Counted from the first letter of the stretch, positions 1-8,479 are shown. The stretch: DNA of 64,000 nucleotides from Pseudomonas sp. TCU-HL1 (GCF_001708505.1 NZ_CP015992.1:5766001-5830000), one strand, 5' to 3'. A program made the numbers and translations. Notes: generated by a model from the letters alone, not told the origin.

Positions 1-292
1 AGTGGACGGCCAGATCGTCCTCGCTGCCGAACAGGAGCAAGCCCTGGCCGCCAAGCTGGCGCAGTTTACCGACACCCTGAACAACGTCGCTGCGAAAGGC
101 GTGCCGCACATCCTCTGTGCCTACCTCTACGACCTGGCCGGCCTGTTCTCCAGTTTCTACGAGAACTGCCCGATCCTCACCGCGGAAGACCAGGCGACCC
201 AGCAGAGCCGCCTGCGCCTTGCCGCACTGACCGGCCGCACCCTCAAGCAAGGTCTCGAACTGCTGGGCCTGCAAACCCTGGAACGCATGTAA
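1..292 (+). CDS. argS: arginyl-tRNA synthetase, C-terminal part (gene cut by window start)
   Basis: Only the last 96 codons are present; the reading frame is open from the first base, so the gene begins outside the window and the GTG at position 2 is not a start. The visible part is the helical anticodon-binding (DALR) domain that ends class I arginyl-tRNA synthetases, with the typical closing pattern HILCAYLYDLA, then FSSFYENCPI, and the last residues LERM. The enzyme charges tRNA-Arg in the cytoplasm. The next gene starts 6 bases after the stop. Identification is supported by motif similarity and by the argS-SPOR-hslVU order known from Pseudomonas. Confidence 0.93.
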   Translation, partial: VDGQIVLAAEQEQALAAKLAQFTDTLNNVAAKGVPHILCAYLYDLAGLFSSFYENCPILTAEDQATQQSRLRLAALTGRTLKQGLELLGLQTLERM

Positions 293-298
293 CGGACT

Positions 299-1015
299 AT
301 GGCGAAGAAAAAACCTGCACCCAAGCGCGGAGCCAGCCGCTACCAGGCGCCGGCCAAGAAACCGGTGCCCGGCTGGGTCTGGCTGGTCATGGGCCTGGTC
401 ATCGGCGCCTTCGTGGTGTTCCTGAGCCAGCTCGAGCCGGGCCGCGACGAAGTGCGCCGGGCCAAGCCCGAGCAAGCAGCCTCTGGCAGCGCCAGTGGTG
501 GCAGCAATGGCAACGGCAAGGCCAAGCCAACGCCAGCGCCAGCGCCAGCGCCCCAGGAACCGGTGAAGCCCAAGTACGACTTCTACACGCTGCTGCCGGA
601 GTCGGAAGTCATAGTTCCGCCGGAGGCGGTGCAGAAGGAGACGCCGCCCGCGCAGCCGGAGCAGAAGCCGGTCACCCCGGAAGAAGCCGCCAAGATCGAC
701 GCCGCGCGCGCCCAGGCCGCCCTCAATGGCGAGACCCCGCCTCCGCCGCCGGTGGTGGCCAAGGCACCGGTCACCAACCAGTTCTTCCTCCAGGCCGGTT
801 CGTTCCGCAAGCGCGATGACGCCGACCGGGTACGTGCGCAGATCATCCTGCTCGGGCAGAACGTGCAGGTGGAATCCGGTACCGTCCGCGAGGAAACCTG
901 GTACCGCGTACTGGTCGGTCCCTACGCCAACCGCGAGCAACTCGCCTCGGCGCAGAAGCAACTGGCGGGAAGCGGCTTCAGCAACCTGCTGTTACAGCAG
1001 CGCCAGAGCCGTTGA
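299..1015 (+). CDS. SPOR-domain, FtsN-like membrane protein
   Basis: The 238-residue protein has a short basic N-terminus (KKKPAPKRGASR), one membrane segment at about residues 25-42 (VWLVMGLVIGAFVVFL), a long Pro/Ala/Gly-rich periplasmic linker, and a C-terminal SPOR domain from about residue 160 (FFLQAGSFRKRDDADR ... YRVLVGPYANREQL). SPOR domains bind denuded septal peptidoglycan, so a role in division or envelope remodelling at the septum is likely by family. This layout is that of FtsN-like proteins. It starts 6 bases after argS and is probably cotranscribed with it; hslVU lies downstream behind its own promoter. Confidence 0.88.
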   Translation: MAKKKPAPKRGASRYQAPAKKPVPGWVWLVMGLVIGAFVVFLSQLEPGRDEVRRAKPEQAASGSASGGSNGNGKAKPTPAPAPAPQEPVKPKYDFYTLLPESEVIVPPEAVQKETPPAQPEQKPVTPEEAAKIDAARAQAALNGETPPPPPVVAKAPVTNQFFLQAGSFRKRDDADRVRAQIILLGQNVQVESGTVREETWYRVLVGPYANREQLASAQKQLAGSGFSNLLLQQRQSR

Positions 1016-1029
1016 GCTGCTGGCGGCTC

Positions 1030-1157
1030 GTTGAAAAACGTCGGCGAGGCAGCCGATGCGAGGCAGAAACAGGCGAAAAAGCGGAGTTTACGAGTTGTAA
1101 ATGAGCATTTTGAGCCTGTTTCTAACGAAGCACCGGCAACGCAGGTAGTTTTTCAAC
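1030..1157. repeat. MITE-like palindromic element upstream of hslV
   Basis: A 128-bp non-coding block begins GTTGAAAAAC and ends with its exact inverse GTTTTTCAAC. Inside it a second nested dyad runs from AGAAACAGGC to GCCTGTTTCT, with TTTAC/GTAAA near the centre, so the whole block can fold into one long imperfect hairpin. This is the shape of a non-autonomous mobile element (MITE). I recall similar blocks scattered in Pseudomonas genomes, but have not searched. It lies between the SPOR gene and the hslV promoter and is crossed by no convincing gene, although the hslV frame stays open through it. Confidence 0.6.
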
Positions 1158-1181
1158 AGTCTGCCAATCGTCCGTGCCCGG

Positions 1182-1209
1182 TTGAAAAGCCGGGCAAGGC
1201 CCCCCATCT
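1182..1209 (+). promoter_or_regulatory. sigma-32 (RpoH) heat-shock promoter of hslVU
   Basis: TTGAAA at 1182-1187 is followed after 14 bases by CCCCATCT at 1202-1209, a near-consensus match to the RpoH pattern (CTTGAAA, spacer of 11-16, CCCCATnT). hslVU is a classic heat-shock operon, and the predicted start of transcription falls some 40 bases before the hslV start codon. Seen directly in the sequence; use by RpoH is inferred from the match and the gene. Confidence 0.8.
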
Positions 1210-1255
1210 GAGTTTCCATTCGGGCATTTCGCCCCGCTGCGTGGAGACTCTCCCC

Positions 1256-1786
1256 TTGACCACCATCGTTTCAGTCCGCCGCAATGGCAAAGTCGTCATG
1301 GGCGGCGACGGCCAGGTTTCCCTCGGCAACACCGTCATGAAGAGCAATGCCCGCAAGGTCCGCCGTCTCTACCACGGCCAGGTCCTGGCCGGCTTCGCCG
1401 GTGCCACCGCCGACGCCTTCACCCTGTTCGAACGCTTCGAAGGGCAGCTGGAAAAACACCAGGGCCATCTGGTCCGCGCGGCCGTCGAACTGGCCAAGGA
1501 CTGGCGTACCGACCGTTCCCTGAGCCGCCTGGAAGCCATGCTCGCTGTGGCGAACAAGGACGCCTCGCTGATCATCACCGGCAACGGTGACGTGGTCGAA
1601 CCCGAGCAGGGCCTTATCGCCATGGGCTCCGGCGGCGGTTTCGCCCAGGCCGCTGCTCTGGCCCTGTTGCAACACACCGAATTGTCCGCCCGTGAAGTCA
1701 CCGAGACCGCGTTGAACATCGCCGGCTCCATTTGCGTCTTCACTAACCAGAACCTGACCATCGAGGAGCTGGACAGCGCCGAATAA
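1256..1786 (+). CDS. hslV: ATP-dependent protease HslVU, peptidase subunit HslV
   Basis: HslV is the proteasome-like dodecameric peptidase of the cytoplasmic HslVU (ClpQY) machine. The start chosen is TTG at 1256, because it gives the conserved N-terminus MTTIVSVRRNGKVVMGGDGQ, whose Thr after the initiator becomes the N-terminal nucleophile, and because GGAG at 1243-1246 sits 9 bases upstream. The open frame continues much further 5' through the promoter and the MITE, but those residues are not HslV. Length is 176 residues, the normal size. Conserved blocks ATADAFTLFERFE, GNGDVV and AMGSGGG are present. It is followed by hslU after 29 bases and driven by the sigma-32 promoter at 1182-1209. 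Confidence 0.95.
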   Translation: MTTIVSVRRNGKVVMGGDGQVSLGNTVMKSNARKVRRLYHGQVLAGFAGATADAFTLFERFEGQLEKHQGHLVRAAVELAKDWRTDRSLSRLEAMLAVANKDASLIITGNGDVVEPEQGLIAMGSGGGFAQAAALALLQHTELSAREVTETALNIAGSICVFTNQNLTIEELDSAE

Positions 1787-1815
1787 GGCTGCCGTCCCGC
1801 ATTGGAGCCATTTTC

Positions 1816-3153
1816 ATGTCCATGACGCCCCGCGAAATCGTCCACGAACTCAATCGCCACATCGTTGGCCAGGACGACGCCAAGCGCGCCGTCGCCATTG
1901 CCCTGCGCAACCGCTGGCGGCGCATGCAGCTGCCGGCCGAGCTGCGCGCCGAGGTCACGCCGAAGAACATCCTGATGATCGGCCCGACCGGCGTCGGCAA
2001 GACCGAGATCGCCCGCCGCTTGGCCAAGCTGGCCAACGCCCCCTTCCTCAAGGTCGAGGCGACCAAGTTCACCGAAGTGGGCTACGTCGGCCGGGACGTC
2101 GAATCGATCATCCGCGACCTCGCCGACGCGGCGATCAAGATGATGCGCGAGCAGGAGATGCACAAGGTCCGTTACCGTGCCGAAGACGCCGCCGAAGAGC
2201 GCGTCCTCGACGCCCTGCTGCCCCCGGCCCGCACCGGCTTCGGCGATGAGCAGCCGCGCGAAGACTCGAACACGCGTCAGCTGTTCCGCAAGCGCCTGCG
2301 CGAAGGCCAGCTGGACGACAAGGAAATCGATATCGACGTGGCCGAGTCCCCGGCCGGCGTGGAAATCATGGCCCCGCCCGGCATGGAGGAAATGACCAAC
2401 CAGCTGCAGAACCTCTTCTCCAACCTTGGCAAGGGCAAGCACAAGACCCGCAAGCTGAAGGTCAAGGAAGCCATGAAGCTGGTACGCGACGAAGAAGCCG
2501 CGCGCCTGGTCAACGAGGAAGAGCTGAAAGCCGCTGCCCTGGAAGCCGTGGAGCAGAACGGCATCGTCTTCATCGACGAGATCGACAAGGTCGCCAAGCG
2601 CGGCAATGTCGGCGGCGCTGATGTCTCCCGCGAAGGCGTGCAACGCGACCTGCTGCCGCTGATCGAAGGCTGCACCGTGAACACCAAGCTGGGCATGGTC
2701 AAGACTGACCACATCCTGTTCATCGCGTCCGGCGCCTTCCACCTGTCCAAGCCCAGCGATCTGGTGCCGGAGCTTCAGGGCCGCCTGCCGATCCGCGTCG
2801 AGCTCAAAGCCCTCTCGCCGGAAGATTTCGAGCGCATTCTCACCGAGCCCCACGCGTCGCTGACCGAGCAGTACAGCGCGCTGCTGAAGACCGAAGGCCT
2901 GAACGTCGAGTTCCTGCAGGACGGCATCAAGCGCCTGGCCGAGATCGCCTGGCAGGTCAACGAGAAGACCGAGAACATCGGTGCTCGCCGCCTGCACACC
3001 CTGCTCGAACGCCTGCTGGAAGAAGTCTCCTTCAGCGCTGGCGACCTCGCCGCGCAGCATGACGAGACGCCGATTCGCATCGACGCGGCCTACGTCAACG
3101 GCCACCTCGGCGAACTGGCCCAGGACGAAGACCTTTCGCGCTACATTCTCTGA
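1816..3153 (+). CDS. hslU: HslVU protease, ATPase subunit HslU
   Basis: This is the AAA+ unfoldase that feeds substrates to HslV. The 445-residue protein has Walker A GPTGVGKT at residues 56-63, Walker B VFIDEID with acidic residues 254-255, the variable I-domain between them (about 110-230, including the acidic stretch after the arginine-rich segment), the pore motif region VGYVGRD at about 90, and the C-terminal sensor-2 GARRLHT. The last residues LSRYIL are the C-terminal tail that docks into HslV. Start ATG 1816 gives MSMTPREIVHEL, as in relatives. A hairpin terminator follows the stop. Confidence 0.96.
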   Translation: MSMTPREIVHELNRHIVGQDDAKRAVAIALRNRWRRMQLPAELRAEVTPKNILMIGPTGVGKTEIARRLAKLANAPFLKVEATKFTEVGYVGRDVESIIRDLADAAIKMMREQEMHKVRYRAEDAAEERVLDALLPPARTGFGDEQPREDSNTRQLFRKRLREGQLDDKEIDIDVAESPAGVEIMAPPGMEEMTNQLQNLFSNLGKGKHKTRKLKVKEAMKLVRDEEAARLVNEEELKAAALEAVEQNGIVFIDEIDKVAKRGNVGGADVSREGVQRDLLPLIEGCTVNTKLGMVKTDHILFIASGAFHLSKPSDLVPELQGRLPIRVELKALSPEDFERILTEPHASLTEQYSALLKTEGLNVEFLQDGIKRLAEIAWQVNEKTENIGARRLHTLLERLLEEVSFSAGDLAAQHDETPIRIDAAYVNGHLGELAQDEDLSRYIL

Positions 3154-3171
3154 CAGACGCGGATCACGGAC

Positions 3172-3195
3172 AGCCGGCACTCGCCGGCTTTCTGT
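3172..3195 (+). terminator. probable Rho-independent terminator after hslU
   Basis: AGCCGGC at 3172-3178, loop ACTC, GCCGGCT at 3183-3189, then a short T-rich tail (TTCTGTT). The 7-bp stem is modest and the U-tract is broken, so partial read-through into the DUF971 gene 17 bases later is possible. Confidence 0.55.
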
Positions 3196-3211
3196 TATTG
3201 GAGACCCCGAA

Positions 3212-3586
3212 ATGCGAATCCCCAGCGGTATCGAACTGCACAAGGCGTCCAGAACCCTGACCCTCAAGTACGGGCCAGGGGAAAGCTACACGCTCAGCGC
3301 CGAGTTCCTGCGCGTGCATTCTCCTTCTGCCGAGGTACAGGGCCACGGCAAACCGATCCTCCAGTACGGCAAGATCAATGTCGGCCTGAGCAAGCTGGAA
3401 CCGGCCGGCAACTATGCCCTGAAATTGACCTTCGACGATGGCCACGACAGCGGCCTGTTCACCTGGGACTACCTCTACCAGCTCGCCACCCGCCAGGAAG
3501 CGCTGTGGAACGACTATCTGCAGGAGCTTGCAGCGGCCGGCCGCTCCCGCGACCCCGACGAATCGGTGGTCAAGCTCATGCTCTGA
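3212..3586 (+). CDS. DUF971 family protein (GBBH-like N-terminal domain)
   Basis: 124 residues from ATG 3212, preceded by a TTGGAGA ribosome site. The frame is open upstream into hslU, but that part is only the out-of-frame shadow of hslU. The protein consists of one DUF971 domain, the fold also found at the N-terminus of gamma-butyrobetaine hydroxylase, with the pattern GIELHKASRTLTLKYG, LRVHSPSAEVQGHG and LTFDDGHDSGLFTWDYLY. In other proteins this domain carries a metal or acts in iron-sulphur contexts, but the conserved Zn cysteines of the hydroxylases are not evident here. It is regularly found between hslU and phaC1 in Pseudomonas. Function unknown. Confidence 0.85.
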   Translation: MRIPSGIELHKASRTLTLKYGPGESYTLSAEFLRVHSPSAEVQGHGKPILQYGKINVGLSKLEPAGNYALKLTFDDGHDSGLFTWDYLYQLATRQEALWNDYLQELAAAGRSRDPDESVVKLML

Positions 3587-3726
3587 TGCAGTGCATTCCG
3601 CGCCCCATTCCAGCCCTTGCCGCCCAAGGTTAGGGCGTATTTTCTAATCGCTCGCGACATACTCCCGCTGCAGCGAACTCTCTGCGGTCAGCTTGCGCAA
3701 ACTGACAAACTCGGGTAACCAAGATC

Positions 3727-3742
3727 TGGCAGGGTCCATGCA
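3727..3742 (+). promoter_or_regulatory. candidate sigma-54 promoter of phaC1
   Basis: TGGCAGGGTCCATGCA has GG and GC separated by exactly 10 bases, as needed for the -24/-12 elements of RpoN promoters (consensus TGGCAC-N5-TTGCW); the -12 element is ATGC rather than TTGC. A perfect 7-bp inverted repeat, ATCTGGC (3724-3730) and GCCAGAT (3752-3758), brackets it, so the start region could form a hairpin or an operator. RpoN dependence of mcl-PHA synthesis is reported for P. aeruginosa, which agrees. The rest of the 275-base gap (3587-3861) shows no gene. Confidence 0.5.
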
Positions 3743-3861
3743 TTTGGCATCGCCAGATACAGAGAAATACGCGAAGTTCGCTTCGCCTTCCCGGTAACCC
3801 GAGCGACTCAGCGCGCTGTACCGCCAGGCGCTGTTCGACTCAGGACAATGGAGCGTCGTAG

Positions 3862-5541
3862 ATGAGCAACAAGAACAATGAAGACCTGCAACGCCAAGCC
3901 TCGGACAACACCCTGAACCTCAATCCGGTGATAGGGATCCGCGGCAAGGACTTGCTGTCTTCAGCTCGGATGGTGCTGTTGCAAGCCATCAAGCAACCTT
4001 TCCACAGTGCAAAACATGTCGCTCATTTCGGCCTGGAACTGAAGAACGTGCTGCTCGGCCAATCCGGCCTGCAACCGGAAGCCGACGACCGCCGTTTCAA
4101 CGATCCGGCCTGGAGCCAGAATCCGCTCTACAAGCGCTACCTGCAGACCTACCTCGCCTGGCGCAAGGAGCTGCACAGCTGGATCGACGAAAGCAACCTC
4201 TCTGCCCAGGACACCAGCCGCGGCCACTTCGTCATCAACCTGATGACCGAAGCCATGGCCCCCACCAACACCATGGCCAACCCGGCAGCGGTCAAGCGCT
4301 TCTTCGAAACCGGCGGCAAGAGCCTGCTGGATGGCCTCTCCCACCTGGCCAAGGACATGGTGAACAACGGCGGCATGCCCAGCCAGGTGAACATGGACGC
4401 CTTCGAGGTCGGCCAGAACGTCGCCACCACCGAAGGCGCCGTGGTCTATCGCAACGACGTCCTCGAGCTGATCCAGTACAAGCCCATTACCGAAAGCGTG
4501 CATGAGCGCCCCCTGCTGGTGGTGCCGCCGCAGATCAACAAGTTCTACGTCTTCGACCTGTCGCCGGAGAAAAGCCTCGCGCGCTTCTGCCTGCGCAACG
4601 GCCTGCAAACCTTCATCATCAGTTGGCGCAACCCGACCAAGGCCCAGCGCGAATGGGGCCTGTCCACCTACATCGAGGCCCTCAAGGAAACCATCGATGT
4701 GGTGCTGAAGATCACCGGGAGCAAGGACCTCAACATGCTTGGGGCCTGTTCCGGCGGCATCACCACGGTCGCCCTGCTCGGTCACTACCAGGCCATCGGC
4801 GAGAACAAGGTCAATGCCTTCACCCAGATGGTCAGCGTGCTCGACTTCAATCTCGACACCCAGGTCGCCCTGTTCGCCGACGAAATGACCCTCGAAGCCG
4901 CCAAACGCCGCTCTTACCAAGCCGGCGTGCTGGAGGGCAAGGACATGGCCAAGGTCTTCGCCTGGATGCGCCCCAACGACCTGATCTGGAATTACTGGGT
5001 CAACAACTACCTGCTCGGCAACGAGCCACCGGCCTTCGACATCCTCTACTGGAACAACGACACCACGCGCCTGCCCGCGGCCTTCCACGGCGAGCTGGTG
5101 GAGATGTTCAAGACCAACCCGCTGACCCGCGCCAACGCGCTGGAGGTCTGCGGCACCCCCATCGACCTCAAGCAGGTCACCTGCGACTTCTACTGCCTCG
5201 CCGGCACCTCGGACCATATCACCCCGTGGGAGGCCTGCTATCGCTCAGCGCGACTGCTGGGTGGCAAGTGCGAGTTCGTGCTGTCCAACAGCGGCCACAT
5301 CCAGAGCATTCTCAACCCGCCGGGCAACCCCAAGGCGCGCTTCTCCACCAGCAGCGACATGCCGGCCGATCCCAAGGTCTGGCTGGAGAACGCCACCAAA
5401 CACGCCGACTCCTGGTGGCTGCACTGGCAACAGTGGATCAGCGAGCGCTCCGGCAAGACCAAGAAAGCCAACTTCACCCTGGGCAACAAGGCCTTCCCGG
5501 CCGGTGAAGCGGCGCCCGGCACCTACGTGCACGAGCGATGA
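3862..5541 (+). CDS. phaC1: class II poly(3-hydroxyalkanoate) synthase 1
   Basis: PhaC1 polymerises (R)-3-hydroxyacyl-CoA of medium chain length into PHA at the granule surface. At 559 residues it has the usual class II length. The alpha/beta-hydrolase core carries the lipase-box variant GACSGG with nucleophile Cys296, Asp451 in GTSDHITPW and His479 in SGHIQSILNPPG, the complete catalytic triad. The N-terminal PhaC domain (about 20-200) includes NPLYKRYLQTYLAW. Start ATG 3862 gives MSNKNNEDLQRQ. It heads the phaC1-phaZ-phaC2-phaD cluster; the paralogue phaC2 lies downstream. A sigma-54-like promoter precedes it and two hairpins follow before phaZ. Confidence 0.97.
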   Translation: MSNKNNEDLQRQASDNTLNLNPVIGIRGKDLLSSARMVLLQAIKQPFHSAKHVAHFGLELKNVLLGQSGLQPEADDRRFNDPAWSQNPLYKRYLQTYLAWRKELHSWIDESNLSAQDTSRGHFVINLMTEAMAPTNTMANPAAVKRFFETGGKSLLDGLSHLAKDMVNNGGMPSQVNMDAFEVGQNVATTEGAVVYRNDVLELIQYKPITESVHERPLLVVPPQINKFYVFDLSPEKSLARFCLRNGLQTFIISWRNPTKAQREWGLSTYIEALKETIDVVLKITGSKDLNMLGACSGGITTVALLGHYQAIGENKVNAFTQMVSVLDFNLDTQVALFADEMTLEAAKRRSYQAGVLEGKDMAKVFAWMRPNDLIWNYWVNNYLLGNEPPAFDILYWNNDTTRLPAAFHGELVEMFKTNPLTRANALEVCGTPIDLKQVTCDFYCLAGTSDHITPWEACYRSARLLGGKCEFVLSNSGHIQSILNPPGNPKARFSTSSDMPADPKVWLENATKHADSWWLHWQQWISERSGKTKKANFTLGNKAFPAGEAAPGTYVHER

Positions 5542-5590
5542 CAGACTGCGCCCTGCGCACCACTGCCCCTGGCACCGGGATGTGCCTTGC

Positions 5591-5635
5591 GCGCCGTCGG
5601 CACTTGCCGACGGCGCTGCCCAGGCACCGCCTGGC
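5591..5635 (+). promoter_or_regulatory. tandem intercistronic hairpins between phaC1 and phaZ
   Basis: A perfect 12-bp stem, GCGCCGTCGGCA (5591-5602) with TGCCGACGGCGC (5605-5616), is followed at once by a second imperfect stem (CAGGC, ACC, GCCTG at about 5621-5633). Neither ends in a U-tract, so they are unlikely to be full terminators; they could set 3' ends or stabilities of the phaC1 message apart from phaZ. Seen in sequence; the role is inference. Confidence 0.5.
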
Positions 5636-5694
5636 AGATTCGGGAAAGGCGCCTGGCGGCCTTGCCCGACTTTCCAATCAATAGGGCTCCGCGC

Positions 5695-6552
5695 ATGCCG
5701 CTACCTTTCGTATTCCGCACCATCGAGCTGGACGGACAGACCATCCGAACCGCCGTCCGCCCCGGCAAGTCGCACATGACACCGCTGCTGATCTTCAACG
5801 GCATCGGCGCCAACCTCGAACTGGTGTTCCCCTTCGTCCAGGCCCTGGACCCGGACCTGGAGGTGATTGCCTTCGATGTGCCAGGCGTCGGTGGCTCGTC
5901 CACGCCGAGCCGACCCTACCGCTTCTGCGGCTTGGCCAAGCTGGCCGCGCGCATGCTGGATTACCTGGACTACGGGCAGGTCAGCGCCATCGGCGTGTCA
6001 TGGGGAGGCGCCCTGGCCCAGCAGTTCGCCCACGACTATCCCGAGCGCTGCAAGAAACTGATCCTCGCCGCCACCTCGGCCGGCGCCGTGATGGTGCCAG
6101 GCAAGCCCAAGGTCCTCTGGCGCATGGCCAGCCCTCGGCGCTACATCCAGCCGTCCTACGGCGTGCACATTGCCCCGGATATCTACGGCGGTGCATTCCG
6201 CCGCGACCCGGGCCTGGCCATGGCCCACGCCAGCAAGGTGCGCTCCTCCGGCAAGATGGGCTACTACTGGCAACTGTTCGCCGGGCTTGGCTGGACCAGC
6301 ATCCATTGGCTGCACCGCATTCGCCAGCCAACCCTGGTGCTGGCCGGCGACGATGATCCGATCATCCCGCTGGTGAACATGCGCTTGCTGGCCTGGCGCA
6401 TCCCCAACGCGGAACTTCACGTGATCGACGACGGTCACCTGTTCCTCGTGACCCGTGCCGAAACCGTGGCACCGATCATCATGAAATTCCTCGCCGAGGA
6501 ACGTCAGCGGGCGGTGATCCACCCCCAGGCAGTGCCGCTGCGAAGCGGTTGA
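5695..6552 (+). CDS. phaZ: intracellular poly(3-hydroxyalkanoate) depolymerase
   Basis: PhaZ hydrolyses stored mcl-PHA on the granule, releasing 3-hydroxy acids. I chose ATG 5695 (MPLPFVFRTIELDGQ), giving 285 residues, the size of known Pseudomonas PhaZ; the open frame reaches further upstream only through the hairpin region. It is an alpha/beta-hydrolase with nucleophile Ser102 in GVSWGG, Asp221 in AGDDDPI and His248 in DDGHLFL, the same positions as the triad described for P. putida PhaZ. It sits between the two synthases, which couples synthesis and turnover. Confidence 0.96.
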   Translation: MPLPFVFRTIELDGQTIRTAVRPGKSHMTPLLIFNGIGANLELVFPFVQALDPDLEVIAFDVPGVGGSSTPSRPYRFCGLAKLAARMLDYLDYGQVSAIGVSWGGALAQQFAHDYPERCKKLILAATSAGAVMVPGKPKVLWRMASPRRYIQPSYGVHIAPDIYGGAFRRDPGLAMAHASKVRSSGKMGYYWQLFAGLGWTSIHWLHRIRQPTLVLAGDDDPIIPLVNMRLLAWRIPNAELHVIDDGHLFLVTRAETVAPIIMKFLAEERQRAVIHPQAVPLRSG

Positions 6553-6724
6553 AACCGCTACCGCTCCCTTGTGGGGCGGTGGTTTGGCGCCCGAACCAGA
6601 GCGGTGCGCATTGTCATCAACTTGAATTCTGCCCGCGATAGTCTGGAATGCACTTCGGGCTCCTGATGGTACAACCCTTGCTGTAGACCTCCTGAACCAC
6701 GGACCGAATACGGAGCGTTGCCCC

Positions 6725-8407
6725 ATGCGAGAAAAACAAATCCCGGGCACCTTGCCGGTACCTGCCGCCTTCATGAACGCCCAGAACGCCATAGTCGGTC
6801 TGCGCGGCAAGGATCTGTTTTCCACAGTGCGCAATCTGGCGCTGCAAGGACTGCGGCATCCGGTGCACAGCGCGCGGCACGCGCTCGCCTTCGGCGGCCA
6901 GGTCGGCCGTGCGCTGCTCGGCGATACGCTGCATCAGCCCAATCCGCAGGACAGCCGCTTCGCCGACCCGTCCTGGCAGCATAATCCCTTCTATCGGCGC
7001 GGCCTGCAGGTCTACTTGGCCTGGCAGAAACAACTGAGCGCATGGATCGACGAGAGCGACCTCAAGGACGACGACCGAGCGCGTGCCCGGTTCGTCCTCG
7101 CCCAACTGAGCGACGCCTTTTCGCCCACCAACAGCTTGCTTAACCCGCTGGCGGTGAAGGAGCTCTTCAACACCGGCGGCCTCAGCCTGGTCAAGGGACT
7201 CGGCCATCTGGTGGACGACCTGCTGCACAACGACGGCATGCCCAGCCAGGTCAGCAAGCACGCCTTCGAAATCGGTCGCAACCTTGCCACCACCACCGGC
7301 GCCGTGGTCTTCCGCAACGAGTTGCTGGAACTGATCCAGTACAAACCCATGAGCGAGAAGCAGTACCTGCGCCCGCTGCTGGTGGTGCCGCCGCAGATCA
7401 ACAAGTACTACATCTTCGACCTCAGCCCGGAGAAGAGCTTTGTCCAATACGCGCTGAAGAATGGCCTGCAAGTGTTCATGGTCAGCTGGCGCAACCCCGA
7501 CGCGCGACACCGCGAATGGGGCCTGTCGACCTATGTACAAGCCCTGGAAGAAGCCTTTGAAGCCTGCCGCGCCATTACTGGCAGCAAGGAAGTGAACCTG
7601 GTGGGAGCATGTGCCGGCGGTCTCACCATCGCCGCACTGCAAGGGCACCTGCAGGCGCGCCGACAACTGCGCAAGGTCACCAGCTCCACCTACCTGGTCA
7701 GCCTGCTGGACAGCCAGGTGGAAAGCCCCGCGATGCTCTTCGCCGATGAACAGACCCTGGAAGCGGCCAAGCGCCGCTCCTACCAGGCTGGCGTACTGGA
7801 CGGGAAGGACATGGCCAAGGTCTTCGCCTGGATGCGCCCCAACGACCTGGTGTGGAACTACTTCGTCAACAACTACCTGCTGGGTCGCCAGCCGCCGGCC
7901 TTCGACATCCTTTACTGGAACAACGACAACACCCGCCTTCCCGCCGCGTTGCACGGCGACATGCTGGACTTCTTCAAGCACAACCCACTGGCCCGCAGCG
8001 GCGGCCTGGAAATCTGCGGCACCCCCATCGACCTGCAGAAGGTCACGGTGGACAGTTTCAATGTCGCCGGCATCAACGACCACATCACGCCGTGGGACGC
8101 GGTCTACCGCTCGGCACTGCTGCTGGGAGGCGACAGCCGCTTCGTGCTGTCCAGCAGCGGCCATATCCAGAGCATCCTCAACCCGCCGGGCAATCCCAAG
8201 GCCAACTTCTACGAGAATGGCAAGCTCAGCTCCGATCCGCGCGCCTGGTATTACGACGCCAAGCACGTGCAGGGCAGTTGGTGGCCGCAGTGGCTGGGCT
8301 GGATCCAGGAGCGCTCAGGCGAACAGCGGGAAACCATCATGGCCCTGGGCAACCAGGACTATCCGCCCATGGAAGCCGCGCCTGGAACCTACGTGCACGT
8401 ACGCTGA
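6725..8407 (+). CDS. phaC2: class II poly(3-hydroxyalkanoate) synthase 2
   Basis: A second mcl-PHA synthase, 560 residues, clearly paralogous to PhaC1 along the whole length (shared runs such as VVPPQINKYY and KDMAKVFAWMRPNDL). The nucleophile is Cys296, in GACAGG instead of GACSGG; the acid NDHITPWD and the histidine SGHIQSILNPPG are kept. Start ATG 6725 gives MREKQIPGTLPVP. The 172-base gap after phaZ contains an imperfect GC-rich dyad at about 6552-6585 and may hold a separate promoter. phaD follows 72 bases downstream. Confidence 0.96.
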   Translation: MREKQIPGTLPVPAAFMNAQNAIVGLRGKDLFSTVRNLALQGLRHPVHSARHALAFGGQVGRALLGDTLHQPNPQDSRFADPSWQHNPFYRRGLQVYLAWQKQLSAWIDESDLKDDDRARARFVLAQLSDAFSPTNSLLNPLAVKELFNTGGLSLVKGLGHLVDDLLHNDGMPSQVSKHAFEIGRNLATTTGAVVFRNELLELIQYKPMSEKQYLRPLLVVPPQINKYYIFDLSPEKSFVQYALKNGLQVFMVSWRNPDARHREWGLSTYVQALEEAFEACRAITGSKEVNLVGACAGGLTIAALQGHLQARRQLRKVTSSTYLVSLLDSQVESPAMLFADEQTLEAAKRRSYQAGVLDGKDMAKVFAWMRPNDLVWNYFVNNYLLGRQPPAFDILYWNNDNTRLPAALHGDMLDFFKHNPLARSGGLEICGTPIDLQKVTVDSFNVAGINDHITPWDAVYRSALLLGGDSRFVLSSSGHIQSILNPPGNPKANFYENGKLSSDPRAWYYDAKHVQGSWWPQWLGWIQERSGEQRETIMALGNQDYPPMEAAPGTYVHVR

Positions 8408-8479
8408 CACCCTTGCGGGCCGGCCGGGCACGCCCCGGCCAGCCCATCACCCTCTACGAAAGCCTGGCAAGAACCCTGG

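Noticed and set aside
1369..3267. 632-codon minus-strand frame opposite hslVU
   Set aside because: Antisense shadow of two strongly conserved genes; no family resemblance.
3961..5217. Long minus-strand frame opposite phaC1 (and a similar one at 6617-8266 opposite phaC2)
   Set aside because: Both mirror paralogous synthases and so resemble each other, which could mislead; no independent motif or start.
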